Part shown: positions 26,563 to 36,100 of the stretch, piece after piece
Layout: each line of letters starts with the position of its first letter
How positions within the stretch are numbered: position 1 is the first letter of the stretch
Origin: Streptomyces neyagawaensis
GTDB taxonomy: Bacteria > Actinomycetota > Actinomycetes > Streptomycetales > Streptomycetaceae
Direction of reading: 5' to 3'
DNA length: 64,000 nt
NCBI RefSeq assembly: GCF_023516595.1
Contig: NZ_JAMGBG010000001.1
Location: 372,001 to 436,000 of the forward strand
Program-made: the position numbers and the translations under genes
The notes under the pieces: generated by a model
What the model was told of the DNA's origin: nothing
The model's input: the letters and a program-made list of their open reading frames with translations, nothing else
Database searches by the model: none

Positions 26563-29500
26563 TCAGCCGGCCCAGACGTCCTCGACGTAGATTCCGGACT
26601 CGATCAGCGCGTTCAGCCAGGCGCTGGCCTCGACGTCCCCGGCGCCGGTGTGGGTGCGGTAGATCGCCATGAACGCCTCCCGCACCGCGGGGGCCATCCG
26701 GCGGCCGTCGCCGCAGACATGGACACGGCCGCCGGCCTCCAGGGCCGCCCACACCTCGTCGCTCTCCTTGGCGATGCGGTCCTGGACGAAGCGGGCCCCG
26801 TCCTCGGGGGCGCAGGAGAAGGTGGGCCGCATGCTGACGGCTCCGGCGGCCTCGGCCGCCTCGAACTCCGTGCGGTGCAGGTAGTCGACGTCGGGGTGGT
26901 CGCAGCCGAAGTAGCACAGCAGGGTGCCCGTCGACCCGGTGTGGTGGCGGTCGAGCACGGCCCCGCGGAAGGGGGCGAGACCGGTGCCCGCGCTGACCAG
27001 GATCACCGGCACCGAGTCGTCCTCGGGCAGCCGGAACGCCTCGCTGCAGGGCAGCACCCGGGCCTGGACCGTGTCGCCGGCGCTCACCGTCTGGAGGTAG
27101 TGCGAGCCGATGCCGCGGAAGGTGCCCTCGCCGCTGCGGTGGGGCGCGGCGAGCAACGACACCATCAGGTCGACCTCGCCGGGTGCCGCCGCGGCGGACG
27201 AGGAGATCGAGTAGTGGCGCGGGCGCAGCACCGGCAGCAGCTCCAGGAAGACCTCGAACGGCAGCTCGCAGGCCCGGTAGCGCTCCAGCAGGTCGAGGAG
27301 GCTGCGTCCGGCGGCGGTCACCTGCTCGCGGAAGGTCTCCTCGTCGGCGGAGGCGAGTTCGGCCAGGGGGCGCTTCTCGGGCGGGCAGGCGGTGTGCTCG
27401 GCGAGTGCGGCGACCTGCTCCCGGGTGGCGGGGTCCTGGAGTTCGACGAAGTCGGTCAGCAGGCGGCGCAGGGTCAGCGGGCGGTCGACGGGCAGGGCGC
27501 CCCGGCTGCGGCGGCGGGTCTGGAGCCGGACGGTGCGGTCCAGGTCGAGGGAGAACCGGTCGGCCACCCGCCGCACGAGGTCGGCCGGGTTGCTCGGGAG
27601 AACGGCGAGGTGGTCGCCGGTGCGATAGGTGACGCCCTCGGGCAGCCGCAGCTTGAGGAAGCGCTTGGAGCGGCCCAACCCGTGGTACATGTCGACGAGT
27701 TCACCGGCGTCGAGCACCTCCATCGGCTGGACGCCGTGCCGTGCGGCGAGCCCGCCGATGACCGAGTCGGTCGCGTCCTCCAGTACGTACAGGCCCGAGT
27801 CCTGGTCGTCCTCCGGTTCGGCGGCGGCCGCTTCCCCGGCGGTCCCGTAGCGCTCCAGGAGCGTGGTCCACAGGTCGCCGGTCCAGCGGTCCACGGTGCC
27901 GGCGAAGTCACCGGCGGCGTCGGCGGCGCCGCGCTCCAGCAGCGGTGTGGCGCCGGCGGCGGTGAGCCGCTCGTCGATGAGGGTGGGGACGCGCTGGTAG
28001 GTGGCGGCCCAGTTGCGGTCGCCGACGCCGAGTACGGCGTACCGCAGGCCGTCGAGGGCGCCGGGTTCCAGCCCCTCCAGCCAGGTGACGAACTCGGTGG
28101 CGTCGTCGGTGGGCCTGCCGTTGTAGGAGGCGGCGACGATCACAACGGGCCCGTCGGCCCCGGCGAGCTTGCCCACGGCGTCGTCGAGGGGGGCGACGGA
28201 GGCGGTGAAGCCGCGCTCGCCGCCGTCGTCGGCCAGGTCGCGGGCGATGCCCAGGCAGGTGCCCAGGTTGGAGCCGTGCAGGAGCGTGAGCGAGGTACCG
28301 GTGGCGCGCCGGACGACGGGGCGGTCCTGGCCTGCGGGAGCGCTACCCGCCACGAGGGCCGCGGCGGCGGGCGAGCGCCGCTCCCCGCTGGTGCGCCGGG
28401 CCAGGTTCAGGGTGAACTCGTCCGGCTTGAGGGTGAGCGACTGCTTGATCTTCAGCTGGTAGTTGGTGTGGTCGATCAGGCGGTAGCGGTGGATCACGAG
28501 CGCGAGGACCAGTGTGGCCTCGTGCAGCGCGAACTGCCGCCCGATGCAGGCGCGTTCACCGCTGCCGAACGGCTTGAACAGATGGACCGGCCGCTCCTCC
28601 TCCCGCTCCGGCAGGAACCGGTCCGGGTCGAACAGCTCGACGTTCTCGCCCCAGGCGGGGTCGCGGTGCAGCTGCGGGATGAGGATCTGGATGGACTCGC
28701 CCTTGCGCACGGCGTACTTCCCGCCGATGACCGTGTCCTCGATCGGCTCCACCGCGAAGGCGGGCGCCGTCGGCCACAGCCGCAGACTCTCGTTGAGCAC
28801 CTGGCGGATGTACGTCAGCTTGCCGATGTCCCCGTAGTCGGGCTCGGGGGCGTCCGAGTCGCCCCACAGGGCGTCGACCTCGGCCTGGGCCCGGGCGAGG
28901 ACCTCGGGGTGCTTCGTCAGGTAGTAAAGGGCGAACGACAGGGCACCACTGGTGGTCTCGTGGCCGGCGATGAGGAACGTGATCGCCTGGTAGCGGATGT
29001 TGACGTCGTCCAACGGCTCGCCCGTCACCGCGTCAGTGGTGTGCAGCATCCGCCCGAGCAGGTCGTCGGTGCTCATGTCCCCGGACGCCCGGCGCTGCCG
29101 GATCACATCGTCGACCAGGCCCTCCATCAGGGCCACGTCCTCACGGAACCGCTCCGCCTGCTTCCACTTGAACAGCTCCGCGCCCGGGATCGACTCGCCC
29201 TTGTCCTGGGCGAAGGCCAGCGCCCTGGACAGCGCGGTGACGAAGGGGTGCGGCTCGTCGCGCTCGAACGACTCGAAGTCGTAGCCGAAGCCGCACAGTC
29301 CGATCGTGTCGAGCGTCAGGCGCGTCATGTCGTCGGCGACGTCCACGGACTCCTCGCCCGCCGCCCGGTCCCACTTCCCGATCAGCTTTCGCGCGACCCG
29401 GAGCATCGTCGCGTGGTAGCCGCGCATCGCGCCGAGTGAGAACGCCGGCATCAGGACGTCGTGCGCCTTGCGCCAGTTGGGCTCGTCGTTGTACGCGGTG

Positions 29501-29784
29501 AACAGCCCGTCGCCACCGATCCCCCGGAGGATCACCAGGTCGGGGTGGACGTTCTTGCGGAACCGGCTCTCGTCCGCCAGCTCGGTGACCAGGTCGAGAC
29601 CGGACGCGAAGTTGATCTCGTTGCCGAAGACGCGGAGCTTGAACAGCGGCCCCAGCTCCTTGGCCTCCTTCATCACATAGAGCAGGCCGTCGGCCCCACT
29701 GGGGATGTCGAACGCGTGTCCCACCAGGGGCAGGGCCGGGCGCTGAGGAATCGGTTCGGTTCCACGCAGGGTCTCGTGGGTCAT
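26563..29784 (-). CDS. Self-sufficient cytochrome P450-reductase fusion, CYP102 (P450 BM3) family
   Basis: This 1,073-aa enzyme carries heme, FMN and FAD/NADPH domains in one chain, the BM3 architecture. P450: FNLIAGHETTSG-type I-helix (LIAGHETTSGALSFALYY, about 270), ExxR in NESLRLWP, heme Cys in FGSGERACIGRQF (about 405). FMN domain from about 495 (LLHGSNLGTCLGIARDLAD). Reductase from about 700: RHYSISSSA (856), SAGTGLAPFRG (933), HVCGDGRRMAP, ending in VWAG. It hydroxylates long-chain substrates such as fatty acids in the relatives studied. The operator at 29836 overlaps its promoter. The 974-aa plus-strand frame here is antisense. Confidence 0.96.
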   Translation of the reverse strand: MTHETLRGTEPIPQRPALPLVGHAFDIPSGADGLLYVMKEAKELGPLFKLRVFGNEINFASGLDLVTELADESRFRKNVHPDLVILRGIGGDGLFTAYNDEPNWRKAHDVLMPAFSLGAMRGYHATMLRVARKLIGKWDRAAGEESVDVADDMTRLTLDTIGLCGFGYDFESFERDEPHPFVTALSRALAFAQDKGESIPGAELFKWKQAERFREDVALMEGLVDDVIRQRRASGDMSTDDLLGRMLHTTDAVTGEPLDDVNIRYQAITFLIAGHETTSGALSFALYYLTKHPEVLARAQAEVDALWGDSDAPEPDYGDIGKLTYIRQVLNESLRLWPTAPAFAVEPIEDTVIGGKYAVRKGESIQILIPQLHRDPAWGENVELFDPDRFLPEREEERPVHLFKPFGSGERACIGRQFALHEATLVLALVIHRYRLIDHTNYQLKIKQSLTLKPDEFTLNLARRTSGERRSPAAAALVAGSAPAGQDRPVVRRATGTSLTLLHGSNLGTCLGIARDLADDGGERGFTASVAPLDDAVGKLAGADGPVVIVAASYNGRPTDDATEFVTWLEGLEPGALDGLRYAVLGVGDRNWAATYQRVPTLIDERLTAAGATPLLERGAADAAGDFAGTVDRWTGDLWTTLLERYGTAGEAAAAEPEDDQDSGLYVLEDATDSVIGGLAARHGVQPMEVLDAGELVDMYHGLGRSKRFLKLRLPEGVTYRTGDHLAVLPSNPADLVRRVADRFSLDLDRTVRLQTRRRSRGALPVDRPLTLRRLLTDFVELQDPATREQVAALAEHTACPPEKRPLAELASADEETFREQVTAAGRSLLDLLERYRACELPFEVFLELLPVLRPRHYSISSSAAAAPGEVDLMVSLLAAPHRSGEGTFRGIGSHYLQTVSAGDTVQARVLPCSEAFRLPEDDSVPVILVSAGTGLAPFRGAVLDRHHTGSTGTLLCYFGCDHPDVDYLHRTEFEAAEAAGAVSMRPTFSCAPEDGARFVQDRIAKESDEVWAALEAGGRVHVCGDGRRMAPAVREAFMAIYRTHTGAGDVEASAWLNALIESGIYVEDVWAG

Positions 29785-29826
29785 GAGCTTGCCTTTCGTT
29801 GCCGCACAGGCTGTCCACTGGCTAGA

Positions 29827-29899
29827 ACCATACAGGCGACATTGTCACTCGACAATGTCGCTCGATTGTGGCGCCTGACACAGTCGATCGATTGACCGT
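29827..29899 (-). promoter_or_regulatory. P450 promoter with overlapping inverted-repeat operator
   Basis: On the minus strand TTGTCG (29855-29850) and TATGGT (29832-29827) are 17 bp apart and precede the P450 start. GCGACATTGTC and GACAATGTCGC (29836-29861) are perfect 11-bp inverted arms around 4 bp, and cover the -35 and spacer. Further upstream ACAGTC-N8-GACCGT (29880-29899) contains TCGATCGA, also found at the tetR promoter. Repression by a TetR-type dimer is the simplest reading. Confidence 0.75.
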
Positions 29900-29945
29900 C
29901 GGGGCCGCCTAGCGGGAGGGCCGCAAAGGCGCACCAAACAGACAA

Positions 29946-29981
29946 AGCCCCTCCCGCGACGCGGTGTCGCGGGAGAGGCTT
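29946..29981. terminator. Stem-loop between P450 promoter and the dehydrogenase 3' side
   Basis: AGCCCCTCCCGCGAC and GTCGCGGGAGAGGCT pair with one mismatch over GCGGT. It is in position to stop dehydrogenase transcription (minus strand) before it runs into the P450 control region. Confidence 0.8.
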
Positions 29982-30037
29982 GTCGCCCCCTCAAAGACCG
30001 CCGGGAGTCGGCGGGGAGCCCACGGGGGCAGAACCCA

Positions 30038-30226
30038 GGGCCTTCACGGGACGGGGCCCGGCAGGGAGTTCACGGGATCGGGGCCAGGGACTTCGGAGGA
30101 CGGGGCACGGAGTTCACGGGACCGGTCAGGGATGGGGAGGACCGGCCAGGGACTCCGGAGGACCGGGCAGGGAGTTCACGGGACCGGCCAGGGATTCGGA
30201 GGACCGGCCAGGGAGTTGGGAGGACC
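30038..30226. repeat. Degenerate 20-22 bp tandem repeat, about eight copies
   Basis: Units of the form CAGGGANTTC-ACGGGACCGG or CAGGGA-TTCGGAGGACCGG follow each other from about 30038 to 30226, directly after the dehydrogenase stop. Units vary in length and alternate between two subtypes (ACGGGACCGG and GGAGGACCGG). No spacers of constant length, so not CRISPR. Together with the terminator and promoter it fills the 462-bp gap 29785-30246; no gene is visible there. Confidence 0.75.
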
Positions 30227-30246
30227 GAGCGCGGCGCGCAGAGGAC

Positions 30247-31308
30247 TCAGGGGGTGAGGACGAACCGAATCGGATCGCCGATCTTCTTCTCCAGCCGGTG
30301 GACGGCGTCCGCGGCGTCGACCAGCGGGACGTGAGCGGTGATGGAAGGGGCCAGATCGATCCGCCCGGCGGAGGTCAGGCCGATGAGCTGCTCCACATGC
30401 TCGAAGCCGGAGCCGTAGTGGCCGCGGATCTGGCTGCCCTGGAAGCAGAACCCGGTGCTGTCGCCGACGACGATCGGCTCGGGCGTGAGCCCCGCGAGCA
30501 CCAGGACGCCGCCGGCCCCGAGCGCGGCGACCGCCTGAGCGCGAGCGGCGGGAACGCCGGCGAAGTCGAACGCCACGTCGATCCCCCGCCCTGCCGTTGC
30601 CTCCGCCACCGCTTCGGCGAAGCCGTCCGCCGTCGGGTCGAGAGCGAAGTCGGCGCCGAAGGCGAGGGCCCGCTCCCTGGCGGTGGGCAGGGGATCGACG
30701 GCGATGATCGGCGCCGCGCCGACCATGCGGGCAAGCCGGACGCCGTGCGCGCCGAGACCGCCCGCCCCCCAGATCCCGACTGCCTGCGCGGGACGCACCG
30801 CACCCGTCTCGACGATCGCGGCGTACGGGGTGGAGACGGCGTCGGGAATGATGGCGGCCTGATCGAAGGGAAGGTCGTCCGGGATGGCGAGCAGGGTGTC
30901 CTCGCGCGCCAGGGCGTACTGGGCCCAGCCGCCGTCGTAGTCCACACCACGGGTGAGCGGCTGCCGACACGCGGTGCGGCGCAGACAGCCACCGCACGCG
31001 CCGCACGCCTGCCCGGCCTGTAGCACGACTCGGGTGCCGGGCACCCACTCACCGGCCACCCCCGGCCCCACGGCATGGATGACACCGGCGACCTCATGCC
31101 CGAGCGTGACGGCACGGGCCGCGGCGACGGAGTCGACGGGGAACGCCGGGCCGATACTGCCGTCGATCAGATGAACGTCGGACAGACACACCCCGGCGGC
31201 CCGCACCTCGACCAGCACCTCGCCCGGCCCCGGCGTGGGCACGGGTACCTCTTCAACGGCGAACGTGCGGGTGTCCAGGCGGAGCCGCCCGGCAAGCATG
31301 GTCTTCAT
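30247..31308 (-). CDS. Zinc-dependent medium-chain alcohol dehydrogenase
   Basis: A 353-aa MDR dehydrogenase. Catalytic zinc ligands are Cys in AAGVCLSDVHL and His-Glu in TLGHEVAG; structural zinc Cys residues are in QACGACGGCLRRTACRQ. The Rossmann motif is GIWGAGGLGAHGVRLARM and NAD selection strand IIAVDPLPTARER. It oxidises an alcohol with NAD(P), possibly a product of the P450 chain. I start at the ATG at 31308, behind GAGG; the frame opens seven codons earlier. Its promoter has an inverted repeat of the same design as the P450 operator. Confidence 0.9.
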   Translation of the reverse strand: MKTMLAGRLRLDTRTFAVEEVPVPTPGPGEVLVEVRAAGVCLSDVHLIDGSIGPAFPVDSVAAARAVTLGHEVAGVIHAVGPGVAGEWVPGTRVVLQAGQACGACGGCLRRTACRQPLTRGVDYDGGWAQYALAREDTLLAIPDDLPFDQAAIIPDAVSTPYAAIVETGAVRPAQAVGIWGAGGLGAHGVRLARMVGAAPIIAVDPLPTARERALAFGADFALDPTADGFAEAVAEATAGRGIDVAFDFAGVPAARAQAVAALGAGGVLVLAGLTPEPIVVGDSTGFCFQGSQIRGHYGSGFEHVEQLIGLTSAGRIDLAPSITAHVPLVDAADAVHRLEKKIGDPIRFVLTP

Positions 31309-31339
31309 GACGGACCTCGATCCTTCCAATGCTTCAAGC

Positions 31340-31369
31340 GAATGACATGGTCAGTCGACCATGTCATTC
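31340..31369 (-). promoter_or_regulatory. Operator upstream of the dehydrogenase gene
   Basis: GAATGACATGGTC and GACCATGTCATTC are perfect 13-bp arms around AGTC. The core ACATGGTC-N4-GACCATGT has the same shape and spacing as ACATTGTC-N4-GACAATGT at the P450 gene. On the minus strand TTGAAT overlaps the distal end as a possible -35. One TetR-type regulator, or two related ones, probably reads both. Confidence 0.75.
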
Positions 31370-31655
31370 AACTGGATCGTCTGACAAGTTCGAGTGACCA
31401 GCATCTCACCGGGGGAGAGAGTGGGGGCTGGAATGGGGAAAGGCTGCGGTGGCAGGGCAGGCCGACCCGCAGAAGGGGCGGCACGCAAGAGCGGTCAGCA
31501 CGGCTCGGCCCACCCACGCCTGCCCCATACGGCACTGCCGAGGCCTCAGCACGGCGAAGAGCGCCGCAACCAGCACAGCGACTCCACCTCCCACCGGCCT
31601 GCGTTCGCGGGGCTTCCCGGACCGGGAACCCGGCTCGGCGGGGTGCTAGCCGCTC

Positions 31656-31752
31656 AGGAGCCCCTCAGGCCCCTCTTGCCGACCGGCTCCAGAATCGCCA
31701 CGTTCAGCGGGACTGCCAGGTACTGGAGCGTCGAACGGGCGTCACGACTCCC
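31656..31752 (-). repeat. Methyltransferase-tail repeat, copy 1 (internally shortened)
   Basis: On the minus strand this begins with GTGACGCCCGTTCGACGCTC (31746-31727) and continues to a reading NVAILEPVGK ... GS and a stop, which matches the last residues VAILEPAAKGS of a TrmA/RlmD-like RNA methyltransferase seen in the other copies. About 70 bp of the middle is missing. The jetD stop codon lies inside the motif. No other feature is visible in the gap 31370-31741. Confidence 0.65.
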
Positions 31753-33187
31753 AGGCCGGCAGAGCTCTGCTCGCCACTGGCTCGGTCCTCGTCGGATCGG
31801 CGCCCACCGCGCCTCGGGATGCGGCTCGGCGGGGGCCCGATCCGAGGTCCGTAAGCAAGGCGTCCAGCACCGTTTCCTCCTCGACCCGGACACCGCAGTC
31901 GGCGAGAGCGACGGCCAAGGCAGGATCCCAGGGAGTCGCGGCGGGCGGACCCGTCAGGTCCGGGGCTTCGGCCACTGCGGTGACTGCCGCTCGGTAGTCG
32001 GCGGCCGTGTAGCGCCACGGCTGCCAAGGGACACTTCGCGCCAGTGCCGCGGCGATGCGCACACCGCCCCAGTCGAAATCGCCGTGGTAGAGGAGACGGG
32101 CTCCCCGCATGGACAGGTCGCGCAGCAAGATGAGCGCGGCGGCCGACGGCTGCCCCTGGAGGCACACCATCGGCGGGCACGCCGGGCCGAGGGCGTCGGC
32201 GGCGGCGGACAGCACGGCCGGGTTCTCGCAGATGTGAACGGTTGACGCCGCCGCAACGGAGGCAACCGGTGCGCGACGGGTGAGGGAGCGGAGCGTCAGC
32301 ACCGCCGGCTCCCCCGCGTCGGCCATCCAGTCGAGGGAGGGAGTACCGCGCAGGTTGAGGGTGAGGACGGTCGATGACAGGTCGTCCTTGAGCAAGCCCG
32401 CCGAGGCCCACGCCTCCCGCCGCCATTGCGCACCCGAGCCGTCGGGGAAGCCGGTGAGGCAGCGGATGCCGGACAGGACGAGGGTGGCGAGCGGCGTCCC
32501 TTCGTCCAGGGCATGGGCGCCGGAGAGGTTCTGTGCCGCGAACGTCGCCCGCGATGTCGGCGATGACGCGGGCAGCGCACGCAACGCGCGGACGGCGGCC
32601 TCCACCAGGGGGCCCGCGGCCTCCGGTGTACGGGCGAGGCGCCGTACGAGACCGTCACGGCGGACCCGCTCAGCCCAGCGGGCAAGCTCCGCGTCGAGGC
32701 TGTTCAGCGGGGCGTACGCCTCCTCCCAGGCCCGTTCCTCCCTGTTCCGTGTCTCGGCGTGGAGTATGACCGGGCCGGTGAGGGCGATGACGGCCGCCGC
32801 CAGTCCGTCGGGGCTGACACCGGAGCGACGCAGGATCTCATCCACGGTGTCGAGGCGAATGCTGAGGGAGCCACTGGATCGCGGCGCCCGTCCCAGCAGG
32901 CGATCGGCGGCGCGCCGTTGGGATGCGTCGGGGCCGGACAAGGTGACGGCACCGGTGAGCGGCCGGCCGCGTGCCATCCGCTGCCGCACGCGGTCCACGA
33001 ACCAGGTGAGGCCGGGATCGCCGAGCAGGCGTCCGAGGCGCTCGGTGTCGACATCGGTCCGGGCTTGTGCCGGTGACGGCCCGGTCGGCACCGCGTCCGC
33101 GGTGGCGTCCGGCGGTGTCGTGCGTCCGGCCGCCGCCCGGCCTCCCTCGTCGCGGTCAGGCGGGCTCGCCGCATGGTTCACGTCCAC
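31742..33187 (-). CDS. jetD: Wadjet type II JetD, TIGR02679/DUF2399 nuclease subunit
   Basis: The 481-aa protein is the last gene of the Wadjet operon. The C-terminal half has a Toprim-like site, ARLLYHGDFDWGGVRIAAAL (about 355-375), with the DxD metal pair in GDFDWGG. The N-terminal half is the DUF2399-associated helical domain. In Wadjet, JetD is the topoisomerase-VI-like nuclease that cuts circular plasmid DNA after the JetABC SMC complex has extruded loops. It starts with a GTG that overlaps the end of jetC by 10 bp; a second GTG is two codons on. The stop falls inside the methyltransferase-tail repeat, so the operon ends at a cargo boundary. Confidence 0.9.
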   Translation of the reverse strand: MDVNHAASPPDRDEGGRAAAGRTTPPDATADAVPTGPSPAQARTDVDTERLGRLLGDPGLTWFVDRVRQRMARGRPLTGAVTLSGPDASQRRAADRLLGRAPRSSGSLSIRLDTVDEILRRSGVSPDGLAAAVIALTGPVILHAETRNREERAWEEAYAPLNSLDAELARWAERVRRDGLVRRLARTPEAAGPLVEAAVRALRALPASSPTSRATFAAQNLSGAHALDEGTPLATLVLSGIRCLTGFPDGSGAQWRREAWASAGLLKDDLSSTVLTLNLRGTPSLDWMADAGEPAVLTLRSLTRRAPVASVAAASTVHICENPAVLSAAADALGPACPPMVCLQGQPSAAALILLRDLSMRGARLLYHGDFDWGGVRIAAALARSVPWQPWRYTAADYRAAVTAVAEAPDLTGPPAATPWDPALAVALADCGVRVEEETVLDALLTDLGSGPRRAASRGAVGADPTRTEPVASRALPAWES

Positions 33188-36100
33188 AGGGCCCCCTGTC
33201 CGCCGACGCTGTCGACGACGGCCGTCCGCCCCGGCTCACCGAAAGGAGTCACCGGCCCGTCGGCCCCCTCGCCGAAGTCGCCGGCGCCGGCAGCCGCCCC
33301 GAGCGCGTCCCGCGGGGCACCGGGCTCCGTGCCGCGCCGCCGTTCGCTGCCGTCCCATTCCCACCGTGTCACCAGTACGGCGTCGATGTCGTCGACGCGG
33401 GACAGCTGGGCGATGGCGATGCCCGGCACCTGGGGGTAGCAGGCCCATTCGCGTTCGCTGGTCATGACGACGTCGAGGTCGAAGGCGCGCAGCAGACCGA
33501 GGCACTTGGCGCGCGAGTCGTCGTCGACACCGGCGAACGCCTCGTCCAGGGTGACCAGGCGCGGGGCGTGCGCGCCGCCCGCGCTCGCGTAGTGCGAGGA
33601 CGCGGCGGCGAACAGGGGCACGGACGCGGCCAGCACCCGCTCCCCGCCCGAGGCGGGGCCGGTGGCCGGCACCCACTTGCCGTGCTGGTGGCGTTCGACG
33701 CCGAACTCGTGCCAGGACCGGTAGTCGAGGGCGGCGGTGAGGTCCTCCAGCCAGCTGCCGGCGCTGTCGTCGGCCTGTCGGCGGGCGATCTGCTCCTGGA
33801 GGAACGCGCCGACCGCGGCCCGGTCCTCGGGCGACCACGCGTCGGCGGACTGACGCAGCCGTTCGCGGGCCTGGGCCAGTCCCTGCGGGGCGCGGCGCGA
33901 CGCTCTCCACACCAGCCGCAGCTTCATGCCTGTGGAGGTCGGGCGCTCCTCCAGCTCCCTGTTCATGGCGGCCACCTGCCGTTCGGCCGCCCCGATCAGT
34001 TCCTGGAGCGTCCCGGCGACCTCGGTGATCAGATGGGTCTGGAGGATCTCGCGCTCGTGTGCGGACAGGATGCGGGTGAGTTCCGCGACCTCCACGGCCA
34101 GTGCCTCGGCGAGTTCCGGCACGGCCCGTTCCCGGCCCTGGTAGACGATGTCGACGCGCATGCCGTCCTCGCTCGGGCGGGCGGTGGCGGTGTGGCCGTG
34201 CCGCGACAGCGCGTCCTGGAGCCTGCCGAACTCCTCGCTCAGCCGCTTCTGCACGCGCTCCCAGGCCGCGTCGGTGTCGTCGACCGAGGAGAGCCGGGAC
34301 TCCACGGCCCGCGCGAGGGTGATGGCGGGGGTCGCCGCCCACGTCCCTCCGCCGTCGTCCGGTACCTCGATGTCGGGCAGCGCGACGGCGAGCAGTCCCG
34401 TCGCGGCGAACCGCTGGAGCGCCGCGACGGCTTCCTCACGCGCGGCGGTCGCCTCCGTGACGTCTTCCGCGAGCCGCTCGATGCGTCCCTCGGCGCGGCT
34501 GGCCCGCCGGTCCGCGTCACCAAAGTCCTCCCGGACCTGCCGCTGCTCGTGCTCGCAGACCCGGGCCGCCTCGGCCGTCTCCTCCAGTTGCCTCTGCAGC
34601 TCGGCGACGGCCGCTCCGACGGTGGAGCGGAGCGTCGTGAGGTGTTCGTCCGCCGCCGCGGCCACCCGGGCCGCTTCCGTGGCGCGCTCCGCGAGTTCGG
34701 ACACGAGGAGTTCGGCCCGGTGGGTCTCCTCCTGTTCGCCGGTCACCGCGCGTTCGGCCTCCGCGCGTTCGCGCATCGCGGGCCAGAGGGCCGCCAGGAG
34801 GGCGGTGTGGTCGGCGAGCGCCTGGCGCACGAGACCCAGTGCCGTGTGATCGGCGGGGAGGTTCAGGGCGGCCGCGGTGTCCGCGAGTTCGGTCGCGGCG
34901 CGCTCGGCCTGTCGCGCCGCCGGAGCGAGTTCCGCGGCGCGTTCGTCCCGCCGGGTGCGGGCGCGGCGGACCGCCTCGGCCGCGGCGGTGACGCGGGCGT
35001 GGGCGTGCCGCAGGTCGTCGTCGCCGGGCAGTGCGGCGAGTTCGGCGTCCAGCACGGCACGACGCCCGGCCACGGCGCGGGACTCCTCGGCCAGTCGTTC
35101 CCGCTCCGCCGTCAAGCCGTCGATCTCTGCGCGCAGTTCTCCGAGCCGGACGCGACGCGCCTGCTCCCGCGCTCCTTCCCCCACGTACTGGGCGCTGTCC
35201 TTGGCCCAGCTTCCGGTGAGCGCCCCGACGCGGAAGTGCCCGTCCGCGCAGACCCAGGTGTCGTGGCCACCGGCCTCCCAGGAGGCCTCGCCGGGCCCGG
35301 GCCCACCGCCTGCGGCCAGCCCGATCGAGGCGAGCAGGCGCGCGACCGTCTCCTCCCCCACAGCGGCGGCCCCCGCGTCCCCGGGGTCGACCGCCGGGCA
35401 CAGCACGCGGTCGAGGCCGGTTCCGCCGAGCAGCCCGACCGGGTCGAGCAGCACGTCGTGGCCGTCCGCCGCGACCGCGGAACCGTCCGGCCGCACCCAG
35501 GCGTCGAGGAGTCCCGACGCCTCCAGCGCGGCTTCCAGTCCGGCGCGGTCGGCCTGGGTGACGTGCGGGCGGAAGTCGACAAGCCGCCACAGCGGAGCAC
35601 CGGGGCCGCGGTCCCGCACGCCGGGTGTCCGCGTCGGGGGAGCCGCGGGGCCGCGCTCCCCACCCGTTTCCAGGGCGGTCAGTTCCTGCGCCGCCAGCCG
35701 CTGCCGCTCCGCCGTCGCCGCCTCGCGGTGGGCCAGTCCGGCTGCCCGGTCGGCCAGGCGGGAGGCGGCGGTGCGATGCGCCTCGCTCGCCGCCGTACGG
35801 GCCGGCGGCGGACCGTCCAGAGAGCTCGCCCAGTCCTGCACGGCGTCCAGGACCCCGGGCAGCCCGGACACGCGCAGCTCCACGCACCCGGAGAGGTGCT
35901 CCCGTACGGCCGTGACCAGCGCCCGCCCCTCCCGGGCGACACCCTCCTCCGCCTCGGCCAGCCGCTCCTCGGCGTGCACGGCCTCCTCGTCGGCCTCGTC
36001 GACGCGCAGCCGGGCCGCCCGGTGCAGTTCCTCGGCCTGCTCGGCCCGCGTGGCGAGTTCCGCCACGTGCTCGACGGCGCGCCGCCTGCTCGCGGTGGCC

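Noticed and set aside
26515..29439. 974-aa plus-strand open frame
   Set aside because: It is the antisense of the P450-reductase gene. High-GC genomes keep long antisense frames open, and this one has no recognisable motif.
30038..30226. CRISPR-like array
   Set aside because: Units are 20-22 bp, directly adjacent and degenerate; there are no spacers of constant size and no cas genes.
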